DNA of 60,039 nucleotides from UBA3910 sp964626065 (lineage in GTDB: Bacteria > Bacillota > Limnochordia > Darwinibacteriales > Darwinibacteriaceae). The notes under the pieces are model-generated. The model made no database searches, had not been told where the DNA came from, and saw nothing but the letters and a program-made list of their open reading frames with translations. Of this stretch, positions 1 through 8,164 are shown one piece after another. Both the position numbers and the translations under genes were made by a program. The first letter of the stretch is position 1. Each line of letters begins with the position of its first letter. The DNA lies in the NCBI GenBank assembly GCA_964626065.1, contig CAZVDE010000006.1, positions 1 to 60,039 on the forward strand. The letters run 5' to 3'.

Positions 1-52
1 TCAAAAAACATTATAGACCATTTGGATTCCCTCGTCAATAAGAAGCTTCATG

Positions 53-616
53 CTATGGCGCCGTAAAACTACTGCATTGGCCCTGCTCGCAGGCTAACCG
101 CCCCTTAAGCAGCGCGGCCACGGCCGCTCCAATCACATTTTCACCATGCACTAGATAGTCAGCCATATGGGCATGCAGGCACTTGACCCCTTCCGGGTTG
201 CGTGTGCCGCCCACGCCGCTTTCCGCAAGAACCTGATAGCGATCGGGGTACTCAATCCCCATTCGTTCCCGAACTTCGATCGGAATCAGCGCTAATCGTC
301 GCGCGGCATAATCCATGTGATTTTTTCGCACCGCGGCGGCAAAACCCCGATCTTCCCCTATTCTCTGTTCGAATTGGGCAATCAGGCCGTCCCCTTCCAA
401 TAGGGCGATTTCCCGATGCAGATAGGGGCAAGTCAGCCAATAAAGAGTGGGAAAGATTTCAATTGCCGGCTCCGCAACAATCAGCGGCCGATTGGTAATC
501 ACCTGCGGGAATTGGTGTTCACAAAACCGATTAACTCCCAAGACACCCCGGGGTTCCCTTTTTAATTGTTCCCTGATTACAGCTAAAACTTCCGGGCTTG
601 GTTGTTCATAAGTCAG
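53..616 (-). CDS. DUF501 family protein
   Basis: The protein has the DUF501 signature: a FPTLYWLTCPYL block, then GGTRNPEGVKCLHAH and a histidine- and cysteine-containing tail. The family is widespread in Gram-positive bacteria and has no established reaction. The first ordinary start in frame is TTG at 541 (162 aa), but the frame stays open upstream to a stop at 629-631. That extension encodes VIREQLKREPRGVLGVNRFC, which resembles the family N-terminus (REPRGV..G). I therefore extend the gene to the only candidate initiator there, a CTG at 614-616 preceded by AAGGGTGTG, giving 187 aa. The gene is certain; its start is not. Confidence 0.75.
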   Translation of the reverse strand: MTYEQPSPEVLAVIREQLKREPRGVLGVNRFCEHQFPQVITNRPLIVAEPAIEIFPTLYWLTCPYLHREIALLEGDGLIAQFEQRIGEDRGFAAAVRKNHMDYAARRLALIPIEVRERMGIEYPDRYQVLAESGVGGTRNPEGVKCLHAHMADYLVHGENVIGAAVAALLKGRLACEQGQCSSFTAP

Positions 617-632
617 AAAATCACACCCTTAG

Positions 633-654
633 AAAAAACACCCCTCAAGGGAGG
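633..654 (-). terminator. Possible Rho-independent terminator
   Basis: On the minus strand a short hairpin (CCTC, loop CCTT, GAGG) is followed by GTG and six T residues. It lies downstream of the S1-domain gene and before the DUF501 gene. The stem is only four pairs, so the call is weak. The rest of 632-731 shows nothing recognisable. Confidence 0.35.
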
Positions 655-731
655 CAGAACCCCCGCCGAGAGGTGACCCTTTGTGGGAGATTTTGTTAAA
701 TGTACAAGAATAGGATTAGACCTAATTTACG

Positions 732-1124
732 CTATGCGCCCCTGCCCCCTCGTTTTGAGTCTTGGCTTTTCTTCAAGGCTTGCTGCCTTTCGTCGCTGTC
801 CTTTAAAAATTGCAAAAGACGATCTTCAAAGTCCATGGAGCGTGGAGCCCTTCTGCGAGGGCCGCGCTGGCCGCGACGATCACGCGACTGTTGAGGATTT
901 GCCTGCTTAATAGACAGGCCAATTTTACCCTCACTGACATTAATGACTTTTACCTTGATAGTGTCATTTTCGTTGACAAAATCCTTAATGTCTTTCACGT
1001 AGGCGTCAGCTACTTCAGAAATGTGGACCAAACCGGTTTTTCCATTGGAGAGTTCTACGAAGGCACCGAAATTGGTGATCCCCGTAACCTTCCCCTCAAC
1101 AATGCTGCCAACATCGATTGACAT
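732..1124 (-). CDS. S1-domain RNA-binding protein, YabR-like
   Basis: Residues 1-75 form one S1 OB-fold (VGSIVEGKVTGITNFGAFVEL, then GLVHISEV and GKIGLSIK), which binds RNA. An arginine-rich linker follows, then a C-terminal block with FEDRLLQFLKDSDERQ and SKRGGRG that is typical of clostridial YabR proteins. In Bacillus yabR sits just after divIC; here the kinase/aldolase, PolX and DegV genes separate the two. The ATG is preceded by AGAGGAGG at good distance. The gene has its own consensus promoter. Role (ribosome- or mRNA-associated) is inferred from the domain only. Confidence 0.93.
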   Translation of the reverse strand: MSIDVGSIVEGKVTGITNFGAFVELSNGKTGLVHISEVADAYVKDIKDFVNENDTIKVKVINVSEGKIGLSIKQANPQQSRDRRGQRGPRRRAPRSMDFEDRLLQFLKDSDERQQALKKSQDSKRGGRGA

Positions 1125-1182
1125 ACGTTAAAAAATTCCTCCTCTTGAATTTTGCCGTTTGCAGGGCACGCGGCTAACATAT

Positions 1183-1211
1183 ATTATATATTATTGGCAT
1201 TTTTGTGTCAA
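1183..1211 (-). promoter_or_regulatory. Consensus sigma-A promoter of the S1-domain gene
   Basis: On the minus strand TTGACA (1206-1211) is followed after exactly 17 bases by TATAAT (1183-1188). Both hexamers match the housekeeping consensus perfectly. Transcription should start near 1176, leaving a leader of about 50 bases before the ATG at 1124. Confidence 0.88.
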
Positions 1212-1217
1212 TGACAC
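1205..1217. promoter_or_regulatory. Inverted repeat over the -35 box, operator-like
   Basis: GTGTCA-A-TGACAC is a perfect 6-base inverted repeat around one central base, and it covers the -35 hexamer of the S1-gene promoter. Such placement is common for repressor operators. No regulator can be named, and a 6-base repeat may be chance. Confidence 0.3.
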
Positions 1218-1244
1218 GCAAAATTGACCCAAAAAGCCAGTGCT

Positions 1245-2114
1245 TTAAAATCGGGCAAAGACGCTATCCACCAACCCGTTCGGACAGTCACAGACCGCGA
1301 TGCCCAGCATCCCCTCGCCGCCGTGAACCGCCAAAGAGGCACTCATTTCCGCAATGAAAATGTTGATATGATCCAGGCGCCTGCTGATCTGTTCCTTAAA
1401 TTCCTCCGCTTCTTGAAGGGCATTGGTGTGCAGCACCGCAATGTTTAACCTTCCGTGGGGAAAACGCCTTTCCACCAGCGAAATAAGCCGCCGCAGTGCC
1501 CGAGGATAGGACCTTACCTTCGCTACCACATCCACCAGGCCATCTTTCACCCCTAAAATCGGTTTAATCGAAAGGGCACTGGCGATGAGGTTCTGTACAG
1601 AACCAATGCGGCCGCTCTTAGCCAGATATTTCAAAGTGGGCACCGCCACAAAAATTGCAGTCCGTTCTTTGACCTGCTCGATAATGGCAAGAATTTCTTC
1701 CCGCGTTTTACCAAGTTCAGCCGCGTGAGCCGCGGCCAGAGCGATGAAGCCCTGAGCCATGCTGGCCGTTTTGGAATCAACAACACTAATGGGCACCGCA
1801 ATCATTTCCTTGACCAAGTTAGCTGTATTCACGGTCCCACTGCCCAGGCCGGTAACGTGAATTGAAATGATCTCCTTGGCCTTTTGCGCCAAACGCTTGT
1901 AAACCGCCAGAAAATCGCCGGGCGCCGGCTGAGAGGTGGAAACGTGAGCAGAATCAAGCTGCGCGTAAAAGCTATCAGCGGGTAGATCAACCCCCTCTCG
2001 ATAAGGCCGATGGTTGATCTGCACGCCGATAGGCACAATGTGCAAATTAGCGGCCGCAATGAGCTCCCGGGGCAAACCCGCGGAACTATCGGTGACGATG
2101 GCAATTTTGCCCAC
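1245..2114 (-). CDS. DegV family fatty-acid-binding protein
   Basis: A DegV/FakB fold is shown by IAIVTDSSAGLP at the N-terminus, VPIGVQI, the YREGVDL segment, FYAQL, TSQPAPGDF and GLGSGTVNTA. Family members bind a fatty acid and present it to the kinase FakA, feeding phospholipid synthesis; no fakA is nearby. Two in-frame GTG codons exist. The upstream one at 2123 lies inside AGAGGGTG, which itself makes a good ribosome site for the GTG at 2114, so I start there (289 aa). The gene is monocistronic and diverges from polX across a 150-base gap. Confidence 0.92.
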   Translation of the reverse strand: MGKIAIVTDSSAGLPRELIAAANLHIVPIGVQINHRPYREGVDLPADSFYAQLDSAHVSTSQPAPGDFLAVYKRLAQKAKEIISIHVTGLGSGTVNTANLVKEMIAVPISVVDSKTASMAQGFIALAAAHAAELGKTREEILAIIEQVKERTAIFVAVPTLKYLAKSGRIGSVQNLIASALSIKPILGVKDGLVDVVAKVRSYPRALRRLISLVERRFPHGRLNIAVLHTNALQEAEEFKEQISRRLDHINIFIAEMSASLAVHGGEGMLGIAVCDCPNGLVDSVFARF

Positions 2115-2271
2115 TTTTTTCACCCTCTTTACAAATAGCTTTGTTTCTGCTATACCACGGAGATGCCCCGTTCCCCTTCCTTTTTCGGCGGAAAAATAAA
2201 CTATTTAGGCAAATCCGCTTAGTTGGAGGGTTCTAGGCCCGTTTAACGAATTTTACCAGCGAGGTGAGGGA

Positions 2272-3903
2272 ATGAGACGGCAGCTGGTAATTGGACAGTT
2301 AAAAGATACGGCCCGCCTGATGGAACTAGCGGGTGAAAATTTCTACAAAATCCGTGCTTACAATAACGCGGCCATGGCCCTGCTTAAACTCGATGCTAAT
2401 TTTGAGGAATTGGTAAAAGAAAACAGGCTGCGCGAAATTCCCGGTGTGGGCGCGGGGATTGAGCAAGCAATCCTAGAAATTCTAACAAATGGCACAACAG
2501 AAGTCTACGCCCAACTTGCGGAAAAAATACCCAGCGGGCTGGTGGAACTATTTGCCATTCCCGGCTTGGGCACAAAAAGAATCCGCCGCCTTTACGACAC
2601 TTTGGAAATTACAAGCCTGGGCGAGTTGGAATATGCCTGCCAAGAAAATCGCCTGTTGGTGCTGGAGGGCTTCGGGCCTAAAAGCCAAGCCGATATCTTA
2701 GCGGGCATCGAAACCCTGAGGCGTTACCAAGAATCTTTCTTGTACCCACAGGCGTTACATGCAGCCGACCAGCTTCGGGAAATGATTGAAGCATCTAGCA
2801 AAGCTTCGGTTATGATCAGCGGCGGCTTGCGCCGCGGCCTGGAAACGATCAACGTGATTGAACTTCTGATTTCGGGTGTTTCCCCGGAAGCGCTGGGTGA
2901 TTTAGCCGAACAAAGCGCAGCGGGCATTCCGGTCAACCTCCATTTTTCCAGCCCCGAACGCTGGGGGACGGATCTTATTTTAACAACGGGCAGTGAAGCA
3001 CACCTAGAATATCTGCACACACTTACGGCAGACGGCAAGCTGCCCATCGCTGCACAAGAAGAGGACTGCTATGCGGCACTTGGCTTACCCCCGCTGCCCC
3101 CGGAACTAAGGGAGGGCTTGTTTGAAACCTCCGCCCCGAATTTGCCCCGCTTACTTAAGGATCTGATCGAGGAAGAAGATCTGCGGGGGGTCTTTCATAA
3201 TCATTCCGAGTATAGCGATGGCACTGCAACGCTCAAGCAAATTGCAGAACACGGCCGCACTTTGGGCTATCGCTATATCGGCATTGCGGACCACAGCCAA
3301 TCCGCCCGCTATGCCGGGGGTTTGACACCGGATGATTTGCGCAGGCAGATGGAAGAAATTGATCGGATCAACGCCCAATATGATGACTTCACCCTACTGA
3401 AGGGGCTGGAAGTAGATATTCTCAGCGATGGCAGCCTGGACTGCCACGATGAACTGTTAAGCGAGCTGGATTACGTGGTGGCCTCGGTCCACTCGGCATT
3501 CAAAATGTCGGAAAAGGAAATGACTGAGCGCATAATCAAGGCCGTAAGCAACCCTTACGTAACCATGCTCGGCCACCCCACCGGGCGGCTGCTGTTAGCT
3601 AGAGAGCGGTACGCCGTCAATCTCGATGCGGTGATTGAGGCCTGCCGCCGCTGCGATGTGGCCTTGGAAATCAACGCTAACCCGCAGCGGCTCGATTTAG
3701 ACTGGCGCTGGGCCAATAAAGCATACCAAGCGGGAGTGCTTTTGGCGATCAATCCCGATGCCCACAGCCTGCCCGGCTATGACCACACCCGCTACGGGGT
3801 TAATATGGCCCGTAAAGCGGCACTGCCGAAGCAAGCAGTCTTGAACACCTGGAAATTAAGCGATCTACTGCGAAAATTCCGCGGCACAAAGTGCGGCACT
3901 TAG
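2272..3903 (+). CDS. polX: PolX-type protein with degenerate polymerase site and intact PHP domain
   Basis: Order of domains: N-terminal helical 8-kDa-like region (1-80) with helix-hairpin-helix motifs (IPGVGAGI at 56-63, IPGLGTKRI at 96-104), a family X palm (about 160-290), and a C-terminal PHP phosphoesterase (305-535). The PHP metal ligands are present: HNH 309-311, DH 340-341, E380, H407, H435, D496 and H498. In the palm, the usual GDxD catalytic pair after RRG.ET is replaced by N194-V195-I196-E197; only the third acidic position (D234) remains. Polymerase activity is therefore doubtful, while 3'-exonuclease or AP-processing activity by PHP could persist. GAGGTGAGGGA precedes the ATG. 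Length (543 aa) is close to the usual 570. Confidence 0.93.
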   Translation: MRRQLVIGQLKDTARLMELAGENFYKIRAYNNAAMALLKLDANFEELVKENRLREIPGVGAGIEQAILEILTNGTTEVYAQLAEKIPSGLVELFAIPGLGTKRIRRLYDTLEITSLGELEYACQENRLLVLEGFGPKSQADILAGIETLRRYQESFLYPQALHAADQLREMIEASSKASVMISGGLRRGLETINVIELLISGVSPEALGDLAEQSAAGIPVNLHFSSPERWGTDLILTTGSEAHLEYLHTLTADGKLPIAAQEEDCYAALGLPPLPPELREGLFETSAPNLPRLLKDLIEEEDLRGVFHNHSEYSDGTATLKQIAEHGRTLGYRYIGIADHSQSARYAGGLTPDDLRRQMEEIDRINAQYDDFTLLKGLEVDILSDGSLDCHDELLSELDYVVASVHSAFKMSEKEMTERIIKAVSNPYVTMLGHPTGRLLLARERYAVNLDAVIEACRRCDVALEINANPQRLDLDWRWANKAYQAGVLLAINPDAHSLPGYDHTRYGVNMARKAALPKQAVLNTWKLSDLLRKFRGTKCGT

Positions 3904-3936
3904 TGTAGAGCGCTCGCGGTAAAAGGAAGTGATATC

Positions 3937-5307
3937 TTGTATAGAACTCTAATTGCGCAACAAAGAGAATTTTTTCGGCTGGGCAAGACACGCAGTCCGG
4001 CCTTTCGCCGAGAACAGCTGACGCTGTTAAAGCAAATGATTGAGAATAATGAGGCGCGTATTCTGGCCGCGCTCAAGGCCGATTTGGGCAAATCGGACGA
4101 AGAAGGCTACCTTACAGAAGTCGGTTTTGTGCTCAATGAATTAAACTATATGCTGAGAAACGTCGGCCGTTTCGCCCGCCCAAAAAGAGTGCCCACCCCC
4201 CTCGCCTATTTTACTTCTCGCAGCCGCCTAGTACCTGAGCCTTATGGGGTGGTACTGATCATCAGCCCTTGGAACTATCCGTTCCAGCTCACACTGGCGC
4301 CTTTAGTGGGGGCGATAGCCGCGGGTAACTGTGCCATAATCAAACCCTCAGAGCACTCCACCCGTACCACCGCTTTATTAAACGAGCTGATCACGAACAC
4401 ATTTGATCCCCGTTACATCAAGGTAGTCACGGGAGAGGTTCCTGAAACGCAGGCCCTACTGCAGCAAAAATTTGATTACATCTTTTTTACGGGCAGCGGC
4501 ACTGTGGGAAAAATCGTAATGCAGGCGGCCGCCCGGCATTTAACACCGGTCACTTTGGAGTTGGGCGGCAAAAGCCCCTGTATCATAGAAGCCGATGTGA
4601 ATCTAAAACTGACAGCCAAACGCGTTGCCTGGGGTAAATTCCTCAACGCGGGCCAAACCTGTGTTGCCCCCGATTACATCCTGATCAACCGCGACATTAA
4701 AACACAATTTATCGAGGAACTAAAAGGGGCCCTGCGAGAATTTTACGGCCCTGACGCCCAGCAAAGCGGGCATTTCGGCCGGATTATCAACAGCGACCAT
4801 TTTGACCGCCTAACAAATCTACTGAAGGACGGCTCAATCGTGTACGGCGGAGAAGCGGATCGGGATGATCTTTATATTGCCCCCACTGTTTTAACTGCAG
4901 TGGATAAGGACAGCGCACTGATGGAAGAAGAGATTTTCGGGCCCCTTCTGCCCGTCCTAGCCTACGAGGGGCTTGAGCAAGCAGTTGATTTTATCAACGC
5001 CCGGCCCCAACCTTTGGCCCTATACCTGTTTTCGCGCAGTGACGCCGCAGTTGATTACATACTGGCCCACACTTCTTCCGGTGGGGTATGCATCAATGAT
5101 ACGATCAGCCACATGACAAGTAAATGGCTGCCCTTCGGCGGTGTTGGTGCCAGCGGTATGGGCAAATACCACGGGCGGGCTTCCTTTGCCACCTTCAGCC
5201 ACAGCAAAAGCGTTTTAAAGACAGGCTTCCGCTTTGACCTAAAACCAAAATATCCGCCCTACTGCACATCTCTGCGCACTTTAAGAAAGCTGCTGCGGTT
5301 TTTGTAA
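3937..5307 (+). CDS. NAD(P)-dependent aldehyde dehydrogenase (class 3-like)
   Basis: This short (456 aa) aldehyde dehydrogenase oxidises an aldehyde to a carboxylate. Seen: PWNYPFQLTLAPLVGAIAAG (substrate channel), FTGSGTVGK (cofactor loop), catalytic Glu208 in LELGGKSP and nucleophile Cys242 in NAGQTCVAPDY. The compact length and C-terminal region fit the ALDH3/AlkH group. The start is TTG, supported by AAAGGAAGTGAT eight bases upstream. It follows polX by 33 bases and probably shares its transcript. Its 3' end overlaps the convergent kinase gene by 27 bases. Substrate unknown; lactaldehyde from the neighbouring aldolase is one guess. Confidence 0.93.
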   Translation: MYRTLIAQQREFFRLGKTRSPAFRREQLTLLKQMIENNEARILAALKADLGKSDEEGYLTEVGFVLNELNYMLRNVGRFARPKRVPTPLAYFTSRSRLVPEPYGVVLIISPWNYPFQLTLAPLVGAIAAGNCAIIKPSEHSTRTTALLNELITNTFDPRYIKVVTGEVPETQALLQQKFDYIFFTGSGTVGKIVMQAAARHLTPVTLELGGKSPCIIEADVNLKLTAKRVAWGKFLNAGQTCVAPDYILINRDIKTQFIEELKGALREFYGPDAQQSGHFGRIINSDHFDRLTNLLKDGSIVYGGEADRDDLYIAPTVLTAVDKDSALMEEEIFGPLLPVLAYEGLEQAVDFINARPQPLALYLFSRSDAAVDYILAHTSSGGVCINDTISHMTSKWLPFGGVGASGMGKYHGRASFATFSHSKSVLKTGFRFDLKPKYPPYCTSLRTLRKLLRFL

Positions 5308-6936
5308 AACCTGCGCTTGTCCCGCGCCGATGGGCTTCTCTGCTCCGTTTAACGTGGCGAACGCCCTTTTGTTGTTTTGATAAAGAGACTTGAAAACGGG
5401 AAAATAGGCGTCGTAAACTGCCTTATGGTGAGGATTGGGCTCATAATATGCCACAGGCTTGATTAATCGTGCCGCATCTTCAATTCTATCAAGCACACCC
5501 AAGCCCACCGCGGCTGTGACCGCCGCGCCTACCGCACCCACGTTTTGCGGATTGGCTACCGTTTCTATTCTGCGGCCGAGCATATCGCCTAAGATTCGGC
5601 AGGTTAAGGGCGCCAGCGCACCGCCGCCCACAAAGCGAATCGTCTCAGATGTCCGCACCCTTTCTTCCTGGGCTTCTAACTGCCAGCGCAAATGATAGCA
5701 GATACCTTCCAAAACGGAGTGGATTAGTTCCGTTTTTCCCGTATCTAAACCAATGTTAAAAAACATCCCCCGTGCGTGGGCGTCCTCAAAGGGACAGCGG
5801 TTTCCGTGCAGCCAGGGCGTGAAGATCACTCCGCCGCTGCCGGGCGGGACACCTTGGATGGCACTCATCATATAATCATACAAGCTTTTGTGGACCGCCT
5901 CTTTAGAATCGAGAATGCTCTTTTTTTCTAGGTAAATATTGATCTCATCCAAAGCTAGGTGATCTCTTACCCATTCCAGGCATTTTCCGGCCGTCTCCAG
6001 TTCCGCGAAATAATTGAAGTAGTTCGGATCTGCACCCACGATGGCCGCAATCATATTCTTCACATCTAAAATCTGCTGATCAACCACGGTTGAAACCCAG
6101 CCCGAGGTGCCCATGTAAATGTGGGTACTGCCCTTAGTCACCGCCCCGGAGCCAACACCGATTAGCGAGGCATCGCCGCCGCCCCCGAAAACGGGCGTAC
6201 CTGCCTTAAGCGATAGTTCCGCGGCGGCCGCCGAGCTGATAGTACCTACCATCGCAGTGGAAGGCACAACTTTGGGCAGATGTTCCATCTTAACGCCAAT
6301 CATGGCGCAGATTTCGGGGCTGAATCCTCTGCGGCCCGGCCTGGTGTCGTAAAGCAAGGTGGCATAGGCGCTGTCTTCAGTCATGACAAACTCGCCCGTT
6401 GCCTTAGAAATCAAGTATTCCTTCACATCAAGCCACTTATGAATGCGAGCGAAATTGTGCGGCTCATGCCTTTCCACCCATTTATACCGCCAGACCGGAT
6501 CTTTGGCGCTGGCGGACACCGCCTTGGTAATCCTGATTGACTTCAACAGCTTAAATACATTTACCCCCGCAACTTTCAAACCATGGCCCATTTTAGCCGC
6601 TAGTTCACCGCCCGCCCGCGCATCCATGTAATTCATGGCGCGGCGCACGGGTATACCTTGTTCATCAACTAAAACAAGGCCCTGCATCTGGGCACAAAAG
6701 GAAATCCCTTTGATTTCTTCCGGGCTGATACCGCTTTCTTCCAGCACTTTTTTGGTACTAACGCACATGCCCTTCCACCACTGTTCAGGGTCCTGCTCCG
6801 CCCCCCCATGGTCCAATATGTATAAATCATAGCCCTCCAAGGCGCTGGCAACGGGCTCGATGGAATCCTTAATCGCAAAAACGCATGTTTTCACCCCGGT
6901 TGTGCCAAAATCATAGGCAATTACATAGCCATCCAT
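5281..6936 (-). CDS. FGGY-family carbohydrate kinase, xylulokinase-like
   Basis: Two actin-like ATPase domains are visible: an N-terminal one with YDFGTTGVKTCVF and EQDPEQWW, and a C-terminal one with the catalytic GGGGDASLIGVGSG, MGTSGWVS and FVGGGALAPLTCRILGDMLG. The family phosphorylates ketoses or polyols. CAQMQGLVLVDEQG and the length (551 aa) point to a xylulokinase-like subgroup, but the sugar cannot be read from sequence. The ATG follows GGAGGAGATGGC. It is the second gene of an operon after the class II aldolase (16 bases apart), so kinase product and aldolase substrate are probably the same sugar phosphate. Confidence 0.92.
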   Translation of the reverse strand: MDGYVIAYDFGTTGVKTCVFAIKDSIEPVASALEGYDLYILDHGGAEQDPEQWWKGMCVSTKKVLEESGISPEEIKGISFCAQMQGLVLVDEQGIPVRRAMNYMDARAGGELAAKMGHGLKVAGVNVFKLLKSIRITKAVSASAKDPVWRYKWVERHEPHNFARIHKWLDVKEYLISKATGEFVMTEDSAYATLLYDTRPGRRGFSPEICAMIGVKMEHLPKVVPSTAMVGTISSAAAAELSLKAGTPVFGGGGDASLIGVGSGAVTKGSTHIYMGTSGWVSTVVDQQILDVKNMIAAIVGADPNYFNYFAELETAGKCLEWVRDHLALDEINIYLEKKSILDSKEAVHKSLYDYMMSAIQGVPPGSGGVIFTPWLHGNRCPFEDAHARGMFFNIGLDTGKTELIHSVLEGICYHLRWQLEAQEERVRTSETIRFVGGGALAPLTCRILGDMLGRRIETVANPQNVGAVGAAVTAAVGLGVLDRIEDAARLIKPVAYYEPNPHHKAVYDAYFPVFKSLYQNNKRAFATLNGAEKPIGAGQAQVLQKPQQLS

Positions 6937-6952
6937 GCCATCTCCTCCTGCT

Positions 6953-8077
6953 TTAACTCTTCTTTTCCGCCAGTTGGGAATATGTTTTTTGATAAATGAA
7001 CCTCATGAGCAGCGCTTCGAGGGGATTGATGGGCCTTGGCCGATTCAACAGCGCCGCCATTAGATAAGCCTTGCTTGCTTTTTTGGTCACAATGGCCACG
7101 GCGCGGGCATCTTCTTTCGTTTTCCCGCAGCAAACAGCGCCCAAGCCCTGCACAAAAACTGCCGCCGATCGTTTCAATGCCGCCGCGATGCGCCTTGGTT
7201 CGCAGGTCACACTCTTTACGGATGTGCCCACAATCTGGGCAAAGTCATCCAGGAGCGGCCGCAAAGAAAGGCCCAGGCCGGAAAACTCCACCAGCTCGGG
7301 ACCGGAATCAAACAGTACCCAGTTGATCTGGGAATACCGGGTGTAAATAGCCCGATAGGCCGCGATCTCGGCGCACTCGTCTTCTGCGTCCGCGCTAAGT
7401 TGTATTTCTGTTTCGCGTCCACGGCGGTCTATCACGGAAAAACCGCCGGTGATGCGCCTGCTTTTGGGGTAAACGGGCAGCTGCGATTGTCTCACCTCTG
7501 CACCCCAATCAAAGCGCTGCTCAATAAACTCGCCGCACACACGCTCCAGTTCCGCGGCGACTTGGAAGGCCTCCTCATGGCATCTTCCCAGGCAGAGCGC
7601 ACCATGGCGCTGCATTAATACCGCCTTGCCCTCGGCCCGAAGCAGCGTTTGGGTAACTCGCCTCTGCAGGGCACCTGTGCCGGGCAGTGCATAGGGCGCG
7701 CAGAGCACCTCACGGCCCAAGAGGGGGTTTGCTTCCCCCAAGGGCAGCGAATCTAGGCCGGAAGCGGCTATGATCGATGCCTGCTCCTGATGAGTGTGGA
7801 TCACGAAATTGATTTCGGGAAAATGTTCATAAACTGCGGCATGAATACGCCTTTCGGATGAGGGTTTCACCTTGCCGGTGTAACTTAAATCGGAGATATT
7901 GACTGTTACTATTTCCGCGGGTGTTAAGGTAAGGTAGTTGCGGCCGCTAGGCGTAATCAAGAAGCGATCTTGATCAAGCCTGCTGCTGACATTACCCCAG
8001 GTTCGAACGATGAGATTAGCCTCCACAAGCCGCTTTCCCGCTGCGATCACTTGCTGTTTTGCTTGCTCGATTGTCAT
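6953..8077 (-). CDS. Double-domain class II aldolase/adducin family protein
   Basis: The first ~200 residues form a complete class II aldolase: TWGNVSSR, ITPSG, the acidic residue in KPSSERRIH, the zinc-binding HTH in VIHTHQEQ, and QRHGALCLG. The C-terminal ~170 residues look like a second copy of the same fold (INWVLFDSGPELVEFSGL and VQGLGAVCCGKTKEDA align in order), but the metal histidines are replaced (FDS, GLG). Likely role: retro-aldol cleavage of a sugar phosphate to DHAP and an aldehyde, or epimerisation. The start is ATG 8077 because GGGAGGC lies eight bases before it; an ATG 45 bases upstream lacks a ribosome site. First gene of the operon with the kinase. Confidence 0.88.
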   Translation of the reverse strand: MTIEQAKQQVIAAGKRLVEANLIVRTWGNVSSRLDQDRFLITPSGRNYLTLTPAEIVTVNISDLSYTGKVKPSSERRIHAAVYEHFPEINFVIHTHQEQASIIAASGLDSLPLGEANPLLGREVLCAPYALPGTGALQRRVTQTLLRAEGKAVLMQRHGALCLGRCHEEAFQVAAELERVCGEFIEQRFDWGAEVRQSQLPVYPKSRRITGGFSVIDRRGRETEIQLSADAEDECAEIAAYRAIYTRYSQINWVLFDSGPELVEFSGLGLSLRPLLDDFAQIVGTSVKSVTCEPRRIAAALKRSAAVFVQGLGAVCCGKTKEDARAVAIVTKKASKAYLMAALLNRPRPINPLEALLMRFIYQKTYSQLAEKKS

Positions 8078-8112
8078 GTTTTTGCCTCCCTGCGCCGCTG
8101 CGATGTAAATAA

Positions 8113-8141
8113 ATTGTACCATTTATTGGTTCCGCCAGCAA
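8113..8141 (-). promoter_or_regulatory. Probable sigma-A promoter of the aldolase-kinase operon
   Basis: Minus-strand TTGCTG (8136-8141), a 17-base spacer and TACAAT (8113-8118) lie about 40 bases before the aldolase start. The -35 box overlaps the U-tract of the divIC terminator. Confidence 0.55.
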
Positions 8142-8164
8142 AAAAGCGAGGATTTAGTCCCCGC
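8140..8164 (-). terminator. Rho-independent terminator of the divIC gene cluster
   Basis: On the minus strand GCGGGGA and TCCTCGC pair over seven bases (one G-U) around a CTAAA loop and run directly into six T residues. The loop contains the divIC stop codon, so the terminator begins within the coding sequence. Confidence 0.75.

Noticed and set aside
1..51. A 16-codon minus-strand frame starting beside the DUF501 stop.
   Set aside because: It ends at base 1 after 16 residues with no homology signal; too short and at the edge to support.
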